11,742 nucleotides of DNA from Bacteroidaceae bacterium (GCA_017466965.1 JAFTTD010000065.1:1-11742); one strand, 5' to 3'. Positions 1-8,686 are shown, numbered from the stretch's first letter. Numbers and translations are program-made. The notes: generated from the sequence alone by a model not told the origin.

Positions 1-618
1 TGGTATGAGGTTCATAGGCACTCCGTTAGGCAATTCGCCTATTATTGAAGTCGGATGACTGCCTATAGGGTTGAAATATCTTAGAATGATACTCTTTATC
101 GGGCTGCCGCTCCTTACTGTGTCGTAAATAATCTCTTCGTTGATTTGCTTAGTGTTGCCATAAGGGCTCTCTGCCTTCTTGATAGGAGCAGCCTCTGTCA
201 CTGGAAGGAACTCAGGGTCTGGCTGTCCATATACAGTACATGAAGAAGAGAAAATAATGCCCTTGACGTTATATTTAGGCATAAGTTCAAGCAGGTTCAC
301 CAGCGATACAATGTTGTTACGATAGTACAACAATGGTTTTTCCACTGATTCGCCTACAGCCTTGCTTGCAGCGAAATGAATGATTCCCTTTATGTCATAT
401 TTCTGGAATACAGCCTCAAGCTTCTCATAATCCAGGCAGTCAACCTGTTCGAAAGCCGGCCTTATGCCTGTTATCTTTTCTATACCGTCAACAACTGAAG
501 CATTTGAATTTGACAAATTGTCAACTATTACAACATCGTATCCAGCCTGCTGTAATTCAACTGTTGTGTGCGAACCGATAAAACCGGTACCGCCTGTTAC
601 AAGAATGGTTTCTTTCAT
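1..618 (-). CDS. galE: UDP-glucose 4-epimerase, N-terminal 206 codons (cut by window edge)
   Basis: GalE interconverts UDP-glucose and UDP-galactose in the cytoplasm (Leloir pathway, also sugar supply for surface glycans). The reading frame starts at the ATG at 618-616 and stays open to base 1, so the C-terminal part (about 130 residues in E. coli GalE, which is about 338 aa) lies outside the window. The start MKETILVTGGTGFIGSHT is the NAD-binding Rossmann glycine motif (GGTGFIGSH, residues 9-17). The family's HFAA segment is at 81-84, the catalytic serine region FSSSCTVYG at 123-131, and the YxxxK pair is Y153 and K157 (PYGNTK). The RYFNPIG segment at 180-186 matches the E. coli RYFNP stretch. 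This is an extended-SDR epimerase; other UDP-sugar epimerases share the fold, but the start and the PYGNTK/RYFNPIG combination favour GalE. A promoter-like site lies at 654-685, so it need not depend on the PL11 gene upstream. Confidence 0.95.
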   Translation of the reverse strand, partial: MKETILVTGGTGFIGSHTTVELQQAGYDVVIVDNLSNSNASVVDGIEKITGIRPAFEQVDCLDYEKLEAVFQKYDIKGIIHFAASKAVGESVEKPLLYYRNNIVSLVNLLELMPKYNVKGIIFSSSCTVYGQPDPEFLPVTEAAPIKKAESPYGNTKQINEEIIYDTVRSGSPIKSIILRYFNPIGSHPTSIIGELPNGVPMNLIP

Positions 619-653
619 TGTCCTGTTTTGAATTTATTTTTGTTTGACAAACG

Positions 654-685
654 CAAATATAGATATAATTTGTGATATTGAAAAA
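654..685 (-). promoter_or_regulatory. Bacteroidota-type promoter upstream of galE
   Basis: On the minus strand TATATTTG (661-654) fits the -7 consensus TAnnTTTG exactly. Twenty bases upstream lies TTTT (685-682), three of four matches to the -33 TTTG. Transcription would start near base 647, leaving a leader of roughly 30 bases before the galE ATG. This is a pattern match only. Confidence 0.5.
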
Positions 686-784
686 ATACAGATTATTAAT
701 TATTAAAAATCGGCAAAAAAGCAGTTTTACACATCATTTAAGGATTAAAAAACTTATGCCTGATGCAAAAAGTGGACTCAAACA

Positions 785-2707
785 TTATTTTATTCTGCAT
801 CCTCTGAATATGCTTCCCTTTTTCAGGTCTGAGCCGAAATAGAATCCTGGTTCAGGTGGCTGGTTGTACGCCACATTCTGTGTTGCAACACTAATGCGGT
901 AAGGCACATCCTCCATAAATGAATGGAATCTGTATCTTGTCGGAATGGTAGTTGTGTATATTCTCAGCTCGCCACTGTCGTTTGTTCTGACAATAACCTC
1001 TTCGCGCCAGTCGCCTATAATGTCAGCCGACAGGCAAGGGTTGTTCTTCGTACCGTTGTTGAAGGTACATTCAGGCTTGAAATTCAGCAATGTTTCGCAT
1101 TCGCCTCTTTCGTAATCATATTTCATGATGGCCGATGCATCGAGCATCTCTCTCAAAAGGTCACCGTCCCACCACACTGCGGAGTTAACTGGAATCCTGG
1201 CATTCTCACGCACCAGCTCGCCCTTCACGTTTCTTATGCCGCCCGTTGCGAGCGACCACATCTCCAGTCCGTAGTTGTTGGGATCCACGTCTGCAGCCAT
1301 TCCGCGACCAACGTCAGTATCCGACGGTATTTTATATATTACTTCGCCCGTAGCAGCATCTCTGAAGTCAGAACCGTCCCTTCTGTTTTCATGCACGTCC
1401 CATATCTGAAGTTTTTCGCTGTCGGGATAGAAGGCATACTGGTGAATAGCGTCGCCATGCCCCATGCCCGTGTTGTAAAGCCCTGTGCCGTCATTGTCAA
1501 CAGCCATCGAGCCATATGTTATCTCATCGCATCCGTCTCCGTCAACGTCCGCAACGCGAAGGTTATGGTTGCCCTGTCCGGCATACGATGCCCATCGGCT
1601 GTCGTTAGTGTCGAACACCCACCTCTGCTTCAGTTCCTTGCCATCCCAGTCCCATGCGGCAAGCACACTCCTCGTGTAATATCCTCTGCACATTACCACG
1701 CTCGCCTTCCTTCCGTCAAGATATGCCACGCATGCCAGGTAGCGGTCGCTTCTGTTAGCGTAAGAGTCGCCCCAGTCTTCCAGCCTTCCCCTCTGCGGCA
1801 CATAGTCAACAGTGTGCAATGCCTTTCCCGTCAAGCCGTCGAACACCGTAAGATATTCCGGACCGGTGAGAATCCTTCCTATGGCCCTAACAGGCTTGCC
1901 CATCTCCTTACCCCACACCTTGCCAGGGTCTTGAGCCTTGTGCCTGTAGTCGGCAGTCGAATCTCCTATGCACGCACCTGTACCGTCAGTTGTTCCGTCG
2001 GCTGTCTTCATCACAACTTCCGCCCTTCCGTCGCCATTCAGGTCAAACACCATGAACTGGGTGTAATGAGCGCCCGCCCTTATGTTCCTGCCCAGGTCGA
2101 TGCGCCACAGCTTTTCCCCGCTCAGCCTGTAGCAGTCAAAAATCACATTGCCCGTATATCCGTCATGGGCATTGTCGTGCGCATTCGAGGGCTCCCACTT
2201 CAGGACAATCTCAAATTCGCCGTCACCATCAACGTCGCCTACGCTCGCATCATTCGCATGATACGAATATCGCCTTCCGTCGGGAGTCGTCCCCCCTTCA
2301 GGGCGTTCCAGAGGTATCGACAAATAGTTGCGCTCCATTTTATCGGCGTCAACAACGTATCTCCCACTCTTGCCCTCATTCTCGCCCCCTTCGCCAACTG
2401 CTACGACTTCAAAGTTGAGCTTGCCCGCGCCTTGCGGTTTCGGAGCACGGTAAAAGGTTGATTCCGTAACGGGGACTGAATTCAGTTTCTCTCCGTTGCA
2501 ATACACGTTGAACCCTGTTCCTATCTTGTCTTCCGACAGATAACGCCACGATACGGTGACACTGTCGCCGTCCGAAACGGCAACTACACCTCTGCCCAGC
2601 TTCTCCCCCTTCAGTGCCGAATAGTCATAACGTGGTTGAGCAAGAGTCTTGCCGGTAGAGAGAGACAGCAGTAATGCAAAGGAAATAATAATAGAACGCT
2701 TTTTCAT
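785..2707 (-). CDS. Secreted rhamnogalacturonan lyase, polysaccharide lyase family 11
   Basis: PL11 enzymes (YesW/YesX of Bacillus, several Bacteroides enzymes) cleave the rhamnose-galacturonate backbone of rhamnogalacturonan I in pectin by beta-elimination, using calcium. The 640-residue product is of usual size, so it looks intact. Residues 1-23 are a signal peptide (basic MKKR, hydrophobic core, TLA before Q24) with no lipobox cysteine, so the enzyme is probably periplasmic or secreted. Residues 30-105 form the N-terminal beta-sandwich. The rest is the eight-bladed propeller typical of the family, marked by Asp-rich calcium loops DVDGDGEFE (158-166), DLNGDGRAE (222-230) and DVDGDGCDE (387-395), plus DIIGDWREE (562-570). 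Stretches such as KWEPSNAHDNAHDGYTG and KTADGTTDGTG are characteristic. Endo versus exo action cannot be decided by eye. No SusC/SusD, sensor or other pectin enzyme is adjacent within the window. Its G+C content is visibly higher than that of proS and mutS2. The ATG at 2707-2705 directly begins the signal peptide. Confidence 0.93.
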   Translation of the reverse strand: MKKRSIIISFALLLSLSTGKTLAQPRYDYSALKGEKLGRGVVAVSDGDSVTVSWRYLSEDKIGTGFNVYCNGEKLNSVPVTESTFYRAPKPQGAGKLNFEVVAVGEGGENEGKSGRYVVDADKMERNYLSIPLERPEGGTTPDGRRYSYHANDASVGDVDGDGEFEIVLKWEPSNAHDNAHDGYTGNVIFDCYRLSGEKLWRIDLGRNIRAGAHYTQFMVFDLNGDGRAEVVMKTADGTTDGTGACIGDSTADYRHKAQDPGKVWGKEMGKPVRAIGRILTGPEYLTVFDGLTGKALHTVDYVPQRGRLEDWGDSYANRSDRYLACVAYLDGRKASVVMCRGYYTRSVLAAWDWDGKELKQRWVFDTNDSRWASYAGQGNHNLRVADVDGDGCDEITYGSMAVDNDGTGLYNTGMGHGDAIHQYAFYPDSEKLQIWDVHENRRDGSDFRDAATGEVIYKIPSDTDVGRGMAADVDPNNYGLEMWSLATGGIRNVKGELVRENARIPVNSAVWWDGDLLREMLDASAIMKYDYERGECETLLNFKPECTFNNGTKNNPCLSADIIGDWREEVIVRTNDSGELRIYTTTIPTRYRFHSFMEDVPYRISVATQNVAYNQPPEPGFYFGSDLKKGSIFRGCRIK

Positions 2708-2744
2708 AATTGCAGATATTTTATTTTGTGGTTGTAAGGCGTAT

Positions 2745-2847
2745 TTAAGTTTTTTAGTTTTAAGTTAGCAATACCACCCAATACATTCGTCCTTTCTTAA
2801 CTCATCTTTTTAACTCCCTCTCATTAACTCCTAAAAAACTTAACTCC
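2745..2847. repeat. AT-rich spacer with 13-base inverted repeat and four TTAACTC copies
   Basis: TTAAGTTTTTTAG at 2745-2757 is the exact reverse complement of CTAAAAAACTTAA at 2831-2843, with 73 bases between the arms. In the same spacer TTAACTC occurs at 2797-2803, and TTAACTCC at 2810-2817, 2824-2831 and 2840-2847, at steps of 13, 14 and 16 bases; the last copies overlap the right arm. The spacer lies between the small lipoprotein gene (stop at 2875) and the PL11 start (2707), both on the minus strand. It could be a degenerate small mobile repeat, a long-range RNA stem in the PL11 leader, or drift in AT-rich DNA. Its function is unknown. Confidence 0.6.
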
Positions 2848-2874
2848 TTAATTACTAACCCATAAGCTCTAAAC

Positions 2875-3363
2875 TCAGTTAACCGCCACATCGAATTTCT
2901 TCAGTGGCCCCTGGCTGTAGTTTATAAGCTCCAGTGTCAGACTGAATCGTCCGAGCGGCAAATCGTCAGGCGACTCAAAACGTCCATCGATGATTTCAGA
3001 GTCAAGCGAGAAGACACACGATTTGACCTGACTGAGCGATATAGACTTTATCTTGTTTTCATACGTTTTAACTGCTTGCTCATTGCATTTTGCAACGGCA
3101 TATACCGGTGCGCTCACGTCCACTTCCGCGCTTTCCTGGAACAGCGACTTGTCGCCGCAGTATCCCAGCTCGTCGAGTGCCACTCTCACCAGACTGTCGA
3201 ACACGACCGAATCAGCATGGTTGCTGAAGGGGGTATGGAACGTCAACTTCTCACACTTGCCATAGTAGGTCATTGTCGCATCAGCATGGTTGTCCTCGTC
3301 ACAGCTTACCATCATTGTGGCAAGACTAAGAGCGACAATAATATGGGTCATAAACTTTTTCAT
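2875..3363 (-). CDS. Small putative lipoprotein, function unknown
   Basis: I do not recognise a family. From the ATG at 3363-3361 the product is 162 residues beginning MKKFMTHIIVALSLATMMVSC. An upstream in-frame ATG at 3384-3382 would add seven residues, but the MKK start gives the classic signal: two lysines, a hydrophobic run and a lipobox (MMVSC) with the lipidated Cys at residue 21. The acidic DED after it fits the Bacteroidota surface-export signal, so it may sit on the outer face of the outer membrane; that is inference. The mature part (about 140 residues) has three further cysteines at about 37, 69 and 92 plus one near 116, and alternating hydrophobic segments suggesting a beta-rich fold. 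A promoter-like site (3412-3443) precedes it. The PL11 gene follows 167 bases downstream on the same strand, but nothing shows a functional link. Coding status is supported by the intact lipobox signal and clear frame. Confidence 0.8.
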   Translation of the reverse strand: MKKFMTHIIVALSLATMMVSCDEDNHADATMTYYGKCEKLTFHTPFSNHADSVVFDSLVRVALDELGYCGDKSLFQESAEVDVSAPVYAVAKCNEQAVKTYENKIKSISLSQVKSCVFSLDSEIIDGRFESPDDLPLGRFSLTLELINYSQGPLKKFDVAVN

Positions 3364-3411
3364 ACTATATAAACTTTTTGTCATTAATGTAGTGTTGAAT
3401 GAAATTATTTG

Positions 3412-3443
3412 CGAATATAAGAATTACAAGAGGAACGACCAAA
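3412..3443 (-). promoter_or_regulatory. Bacteroidota-type promoter for the small lipoprotein gene
   Basis: On the minus strand TTTG (3443-3440) matches the -33 element exactly. After 20 bases comes TATATTCG (3419-3412), seven of eight positions of a TATATTTG-like -7 box (TAnnTTTG with one C for T). Transcription would start near 3405, about 40 bases before the ATG at 3363. The spacing and match are good, but this is a pattern match only. Confidence 0.5.
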
Positions 3444-3526
3444 TCCGAAAGCAAATTTAACTATAGCTGCCATGCGGAGTATCCGGTAGGACTATCTGCT
3501 GAAGAAGAAAAGAGACTGTTGTCCAA

Positions 3527-3568
3527 GCAAAAAAACAGCACACTGGAGTTTCAACTGCAGTGTGCTGT
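3527..3568 (-). terminator. Intrinsic terminator downstream of the ABC-F gene
   Basis: ACAGCACACTG (3535-3545) pairs perfectly with CAGTGTGCTGT (3558-3568). Inside this 11-bp stem a G-G mismatch and two more pairs (AG with CT) close a six-base loop. On the minus strand the stem is followed at once by seven T residues (complement of A3529-A3535, the last of which sits in the stem). The strand, U-tract and position about 95 bases after the ABC-F stop fit a rho-independent terminator for that transcript. Confidence 0.8.
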
Positions 3569-3578
3569 AATCTAAATT

Positions 3579-3612
3579 TCTCTGCGCTGCTGTTCAAATT
3601 TCAGCGCAGAGA
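3579..3612 (-). other. Second strong hairpin between the ABC-F stop and the terminator
   Basis: TCTCTGCGCTG (3579-3589) pairs perfectly with CAGCGCAGAGA (3602-3612), an 11-bp GC-rich stem with a 12-base loop. AAA (3574-3576) and TTT (3613-3615) could add pairs past a two-base bulge. It lies 49 bases after the ABC-F stop and 10 bases before the terminator hairpin. There is no long T-run on either side, so it may protect the mRNA 3' end or be an auxiliary terminator stem. Orientation is assigned from context. Confidence 0.6.
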
Positions 3613-3661
3613 TTTCTTAATGTCCCAAAACGTTGATTATTCTTAATATGCTCGTGCCTTT

Positions 3662-5293
<1,632 letters not shown>

Positions 5294-5391
5294 TTATGTT
5301 ATTTGTTTTAATCTTGTTTTGCAATATGCAGTGTGTACCGACGGCATGAAAGTCGGGGGAAGAGAGTGTCAGGCATCATGTCGTCTGCATC

Positions 5392-6861
5392 TCATTTGAT
5401 ACTTTCTGTCCATTGGTAGCATCCGGCATCGGGATTGACTGACGGCCTTGCCACTCCTAAGCGGTCTGAAGGATAGGCTGAGGAATATACGGGACTGGCG
5501 ATGAACCTGGCTCGTGACAGTGAATCGGGACGGAAGTCGTATGTGTAATTGCTGTTGTCGATGTGCCTGAAATTTGATGCTCCATATACTGCGCTGTCAC
5601 TGCTCTCTACGCTGCAATCGACAAAATAGTCGTCTCCATCCTTAATGACTGTGTTTATAAGGCAGTTTGTGAATCTGCAGTTGAAGGGAACATTGTCTGC
5701 ATCAGGGTTTCCTTCTCCTGGTTCGAGCTTCTGTCCGAAAATCTCGTCATTGGCACTTCCCGTAATTACAGAATTATAAAAATGGGCCTTTTCGAGCGGA
5801 TAAATCGTGTCGTTAAGAATGTTGGTGAAAAACAGTGCGCTTCCGTGAACGCTGTTCCATGGGTAGAACTGGGCTATGGTGCAATGGGTGAAGTCAGCAT
5901 ATCCTCCGATTATCGTCACGCAGTTGCCTCCCGCATTGGTGATTTGGGTATTTGAGATTCTGACCGCGCTGTATTTCACGCTTAGCCCGTCGCCAGCCAC
6001 ATTGTGTATGACAGAATTGTTCATAATCAACTTGTATGTTTCAATGCCCGACATTTGGCAGTCAATGCCGTATCTGCCTCCATGTATGTCTGTATATTCA
6101 AACTGGTTTCCAACACTTTCCGGCATCAGAGTTACTCCCTCCCATTGCGAGTCGAGACGGTCGTATGGCAAATAAGGGAACAGCTTGTCGGTACGATCTC
6201 CACGCATGACCACATTTTCATCAAGAGTCCCCTTGCTTGACAGTCGGCCATACACCCTAAGCCCGGCATTCTTATGAAAACAAAGTACTGTGCCTGCTTC
6301 AAGGGTAAGGCTGGCATCACGGGACACAACAAGACTGTCGTATATGATGCGTGGAACTCCTGAGCTGAAAATTGTGTCGGAACTGATTGTGACGCCCCTC
6401 ATAATCTCTGCATCTTGCCCCATGGCCCTTAACTTGACATGAGACTGTCTGCCATTCGGAAGCGTAAAAATAATGGAGTCTTTCACCATTTCCGGAAGGA
6501 GGGAACTGTTTTTCCTTGCTGTTATTTCAACAAACACATAAATGCTGTCTTTCCCCAGAATCTCCACATCGGCAAAGGTATTGGCGTGAACACCATCTAC
6601 ATTGATTCTGAACCCCGACTCGCCAAGTGTGGCAAGCTCAACCTTAGGAAGCAGCACTGCTTTTTCAGAAGGGTTATACACTTTGAATCTCATTGTAGGA
6701 GATGCTATGGTAGTGAATACGGTGTCAAAGTCTATTGTGTCTTCAGAAAAAAGTATTTCAGCATTCAGTCCTGTCTCGTATTCCAGTTCGTCATCACAGG
6801 AATATAGTGCTATCCCCAGCAAATTGAGCAGGAAAAGAATAATTATTGATAGTTTATGCAT
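5392..6861 (-). CDS. Lipoprotein with Ig-like domain and right-handed parallel beta-helix
   Basis: A 489-residue predicted lipoprotein: hydrophobic leader with lipobox ALYSC and lipidated Cys22, followed by acidic DDELE, which suits a surface-exposed Bacteroidota lipoprotein. Residues about 35-150 resemble a small beta-sandwich of the choice-of-anchor-D/ASPM type (DTIDFDTVFTTIASP, then a region ending KLRAMGQDAE). Residues about 155-400 look like a right-handed parallel beta-helix: short repeated strands rich in V/I, N and G, such as FEYTDIHGGRYGIDC, NSVIHNVAGDGLSV and SNTQITNAGGNC. The C-terminal PDAGCYQW resembles the PDIGAYE-type ending seen on many bacterial beta-helix proteins. That fold is common in polysaccharide lyases and carbohydrate esterases as well as non-enzymatic surface proteins. 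I see no recognisable lyase catalytic set, so no substrate is assigned. It precedes the ABC-F gene by 110 bases. The 123 bases upstream show no convincing promoter. Confidence 0.85.
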   Translation of the reverse strand: MHKLSIIILFLLNLLGIALYSCDDELEYETGLNAEILFSEDTIDFDTVFTTIASPTMRFKVYNPSEKAVLLPKVELATLGESGFRINVDGVHANTFADVEILGKDSIYVFVEITARKNSSLLPEMVKDSIIFTLPNGRQSHVKLRAMGQDAEIMRGVTISSDTIFSSGVPRIIYDSLVVSRDASLTLEAGTVLCFHKNAGLRVYGRLSSKGTLDENVVMRGDRTDKLFPYLPYDRLDSQWEGVTLMPESVGNQFEYTDIHGGRYGIDCQMSGIETYKLIMNNSVIHNVAGDGLSVKYSAVRISNTQITNAGGNCVTIIGGYADFTHCTIAQFYPWNSVHGSALFFTNILNDTIYPLEKAHFYNSVITGSANDEIFGQKLEPGEGNPDADNVPFNCRFTNCLINTVIKDGDDYFVDCSVESSDSAVYGASNFRHIDNSNYTYDFRPDSLSRARFIASPVYSSAYPSDRLGVARPSVNPDAGCYQWTESIK

Positions 6862-6984
6862 TTCAGTAAAATAACAGTTTGTATTGCTTTAATGTGTAAT
6901 TGCGCTCCGTTTTTTTTTGCACTTACTGCCGTAAAACACGGGTGAGCAATCAAAAAATACTAATAAGCTCAAAGTTGTTTTTAT

Positions 6985-7689
6985 TTATTTCTTAGCAGTT
7001 TCAACAGTCCAACTCCCTAAATTCTTCATCTGCCTTATAATCCAAGTTTGCCTCTTATACATATATTTAGTAGGTTTGGAACTATTGAATTTTATAGGGT
7101 TAGGCAAGGATACTGCTATCATTGCGCACTGGTTGCGTGTCAATTTCATGGCAGGCTTATTAAAATGCTCCCTTGCAACGGCTTCAGCGCCATATATTCC
7201 GTCACCCATTTCTATAGTGTTCAGATAAACCTCCATTATACGCTCCTTGCTCCAGAAAACCTCTATCAGAACCGTGTAATATACTTCAAGCCCCTGTCTG
7301 ACCCAATCTCTTGAAGGCCACAAAAAGACATTCTTAGCCACCTGCTGGCTGATAGTGCTTGCGCCCCTCAGTCTTCCGCCCGCTTTGCTTTCTGAAATAA
7401 CTTTCTTTATCTGAACAAAATCAAAGCCATTGTGACTGTTGAAGTTCTGGTCTTCTCCAGCCATTACAGCCAAGGGAAGATGTGGCGAGATGGAATCAAT
7501 CGGAACCCACCTGTGCTTTAATTTGATTTGCTCGCCATCGGACATTTGCTCTATACATCGAATAAACATCAAAGGGGAATATGCTACAGGACAATACTTG
7601 TATATAATTACAGAAGTTATTGACACTGCAAAAAAAATTAATACCACCAATCTTATGATATATATAGCTCTATTCCAAAATGTTCTCAT
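6985..7689 (-). CDS. mtgA: Monofunctional biosynthetic peptidoglycan glycosyltransferase (GT51)
   Basis: MtgA polymerises lipid II into glycan strands at the outer face of the inner membrane. From the ATG at 7689-7687 it is 234 residues (E. coli MtgA is 242). One N-terminal membrane anchor spans about residues 9-31. GT51 motif 1 is EDQNFNSHNGFD (79-90), where E79 is the catalytic glutamate. Motif 2 is GASTISQQ (109-116), with Ala where GGSTISQQ usually has Gly. Motif 3 is KERIMEVYLN (148-157), containing the second conserved Glu. There is no transpeptidase domain, which separates it from class A PBPs. The open frame extends one codon upstream to a TTG, but the ATG is the natural start. The OmpA-domain lipoprotein gene lies 124 bases upstream on the same strand, also an envelope function; I saw no strong promoter or terminator between them. 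Confidence 0.95.
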   Translation of the reverse strand: MRTFWNRAIYIIRLVVLIFFAVSITSVIIYKYCPVAYSPLMFIRCIEQMSDGEQIKLKHRWVPIDSISPHLPLAVMAGEDQNFNSHNGFDFVQIKKVISESKAGGRLRGASTISQQVAKNVFLWPSRDWVRQGLEVYYTVLIEVFWSKERIMEVYLNTIEMGDGIYGAEAVAREHFNKPAMKLTRNQCAMIAVSLPNPIKFNSSKPTKYMYKRQTWIIRQMKNLGSWTVETAKK

Positions 7690-7813
7690 CAATTAAAATG
7701 ACCGATTTATATAAAATACACAAGGAGGTATGCATATTACCAATACATTCATAACAAAACATATAGTAGTTATCCATACCCCCCCGAAACTCATTCAGAG
7801 TAATATATACAAA

Positions 7814-8515
7814 TTACTTGAGTGTGCCGGCATTAGCAGCGTTTATCATTTCCTGGCTTGCATAAAGATACACCTCTACACGGCGGTTCTGAGTGCGTCC
7901 TGCAGCTGTTGCATTGTCAGCAACTGGCTCAGTTGAACCCTTGCCCTCAACAGAAGCAATCTGTCCTGTTGTCACACCACAAGACTTGAGGTAGGACTCA
8001 ACAGACTGTGCACGCTTAAGTGAAAGCGGATTGTTTATGGCATCAGTTCCAGTGTTGTCAGTATGGCCAACAATAGCAACGTCAGCATCATTATATGTCT
8101 TAAGCACATTTGCGAAATCAGAAAGTGAAGCCTTTGCTGAAGAATTAAGGTCTGACTTGTTTGTAGCGAAAAGAATACCGCTGTCAAAAGTAACCTTAAC
8201 AGCTGCAAGACCATTAGCGTCAGTAACAGTTTCTACCTGAGCGTTTTCAACAGCAGCCGCAGCAGCCTTAGCTTTATCCATCTTCTTTCCGATAAGAACA
8301 CCGGCAGTTGCACCTACAGCAGTACCAATAGCAGCACCGATAGCAGTACCTTTGCCTTTGTCACTTTTTCCGCTTACAAGATTACCAATTAAAGCACCAA
8401 CAGCAGCACCACCGCCACCACCGATAAGTCCGCCTTTAGTTGTATTACTAGCTCCGCATCCTGAAAGGAGAATCAAGATGCTCATGAAAAAAGAATAAAA
8501 TTTAAAATTTCTCAT
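7814..8515 (-). CDS. Glycine-zipper/OmpA-domain peptidoglycan-binding lipoprotein
   Basis: A 233-residue lipoprotein: signal segment ending in lipobox LLSGC (Cys20), a glycine/alanine-rich zipper at about 28-78 (GGLIGGGGGAAVGALIG and a second run of GxxxG-like steps), an Ala-rich helix (80-92), then an OmpA_C-like domain (about 105-218). The binding loop GHTDNTG (150-156) supplies the Asp (D153) and LSLKRAQ the Arg (R168), the pair that holds meso-diaminopimelate in the family; NRRVEVYL (210-217) is the usual closing strand. It resembles YiaD-like proteins. The lipid end should be in the outer membrane and the C-terminus should grip peptidoglycan; the zipper may associate with membrane, as in glycine-zipper lipoproteins. 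Transcribed divergently from proS and 124 bases ahead of mtgA. CAAATATC at 8616-8623 reads GATATTTG on the minus strand, a weak -7 candidate. Confidence 0.92.
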   Translation of the reverse strand: MRNFKFYSFFMSILILLSGCGASNTTKGGLIGGGGGAAVGALIGNLVSGKSDKGKGTAIGAAIGTAVGATAGVLIGKKMDKAKAAAAAVENAQVETVTDANGLAAVKVTFDSGILFATNKSDLNSSAKASLSDFANVLKTYNDADVAIVGHTDNTGTDAINNPLSLKRAQSVESYLKSCGVTTGQIASVEGKGSTEPVADNATAAGRTQNRRVEVYLYASQEMINAANAGTLK

Positions 8516-8654
8516 AAACTAAATTGTGTAAATAATTAATATAAAAACATGTTGAAACTCCGAAAATAAAAATTATAATCGCATTTATGTAGAATTTATG
8601 TACTTCAACTGATTGCAAATATCGGCATAAAAAGTGAGAAAACTAATCTTCCAC

Positions 8655-8686
8655 TCTGTTTTTTTCATTTATTATGACTAATTTTG
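8655..8686 (+). promoter_or_regulatory. Bacteroidota-type promoter for proS
   Basis: TAATTTTG (8679-8686) fits the -7 consensus TAnnTTTG exactly. TCTG (8655-8658), one mismatch from TTTG, lies exactly 20 bases upstream. Transcription would begin near 8693, giving a leader of about 35 bases before the ATG at 8729. The upstream in-frame TTG (8684-8686) lies inside the -7 box and would not be transcribed from this promoter. Confidence 0.6.

Noticed and set aside
923..2461. A 512-codon open frame on the plus strand, opposite the PL11 gene
   Set aside because: It is antisense to a well-supported PL11 enzyme. Its product has no recognisable motif, and a long stop-free shadow is expected opposite a G+C-rich gene using many NNC/NNG codons.
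6862..6984. Possible terminator after mtgA (short CCGT/ACGG and TGAGC/GCTCA stems near a run of T on the plus strand)
   Set aside because: The stems are only four and five base pairs long, and neither is followed by a T-run at the right place on the minus strand.
7722..7936. AAGGAGGT (7722-7729) followed by ATG 7730 and a 68-codon plus-strand frame
   Set aside because: The purine run abuts the ATG with no spacer, the frame overlaps the 3' end of the OmpA-domain gene in antisense, Bacteroidota rarely rely on strong Shine-Dalgarno sites, and the product has no recognisable features.
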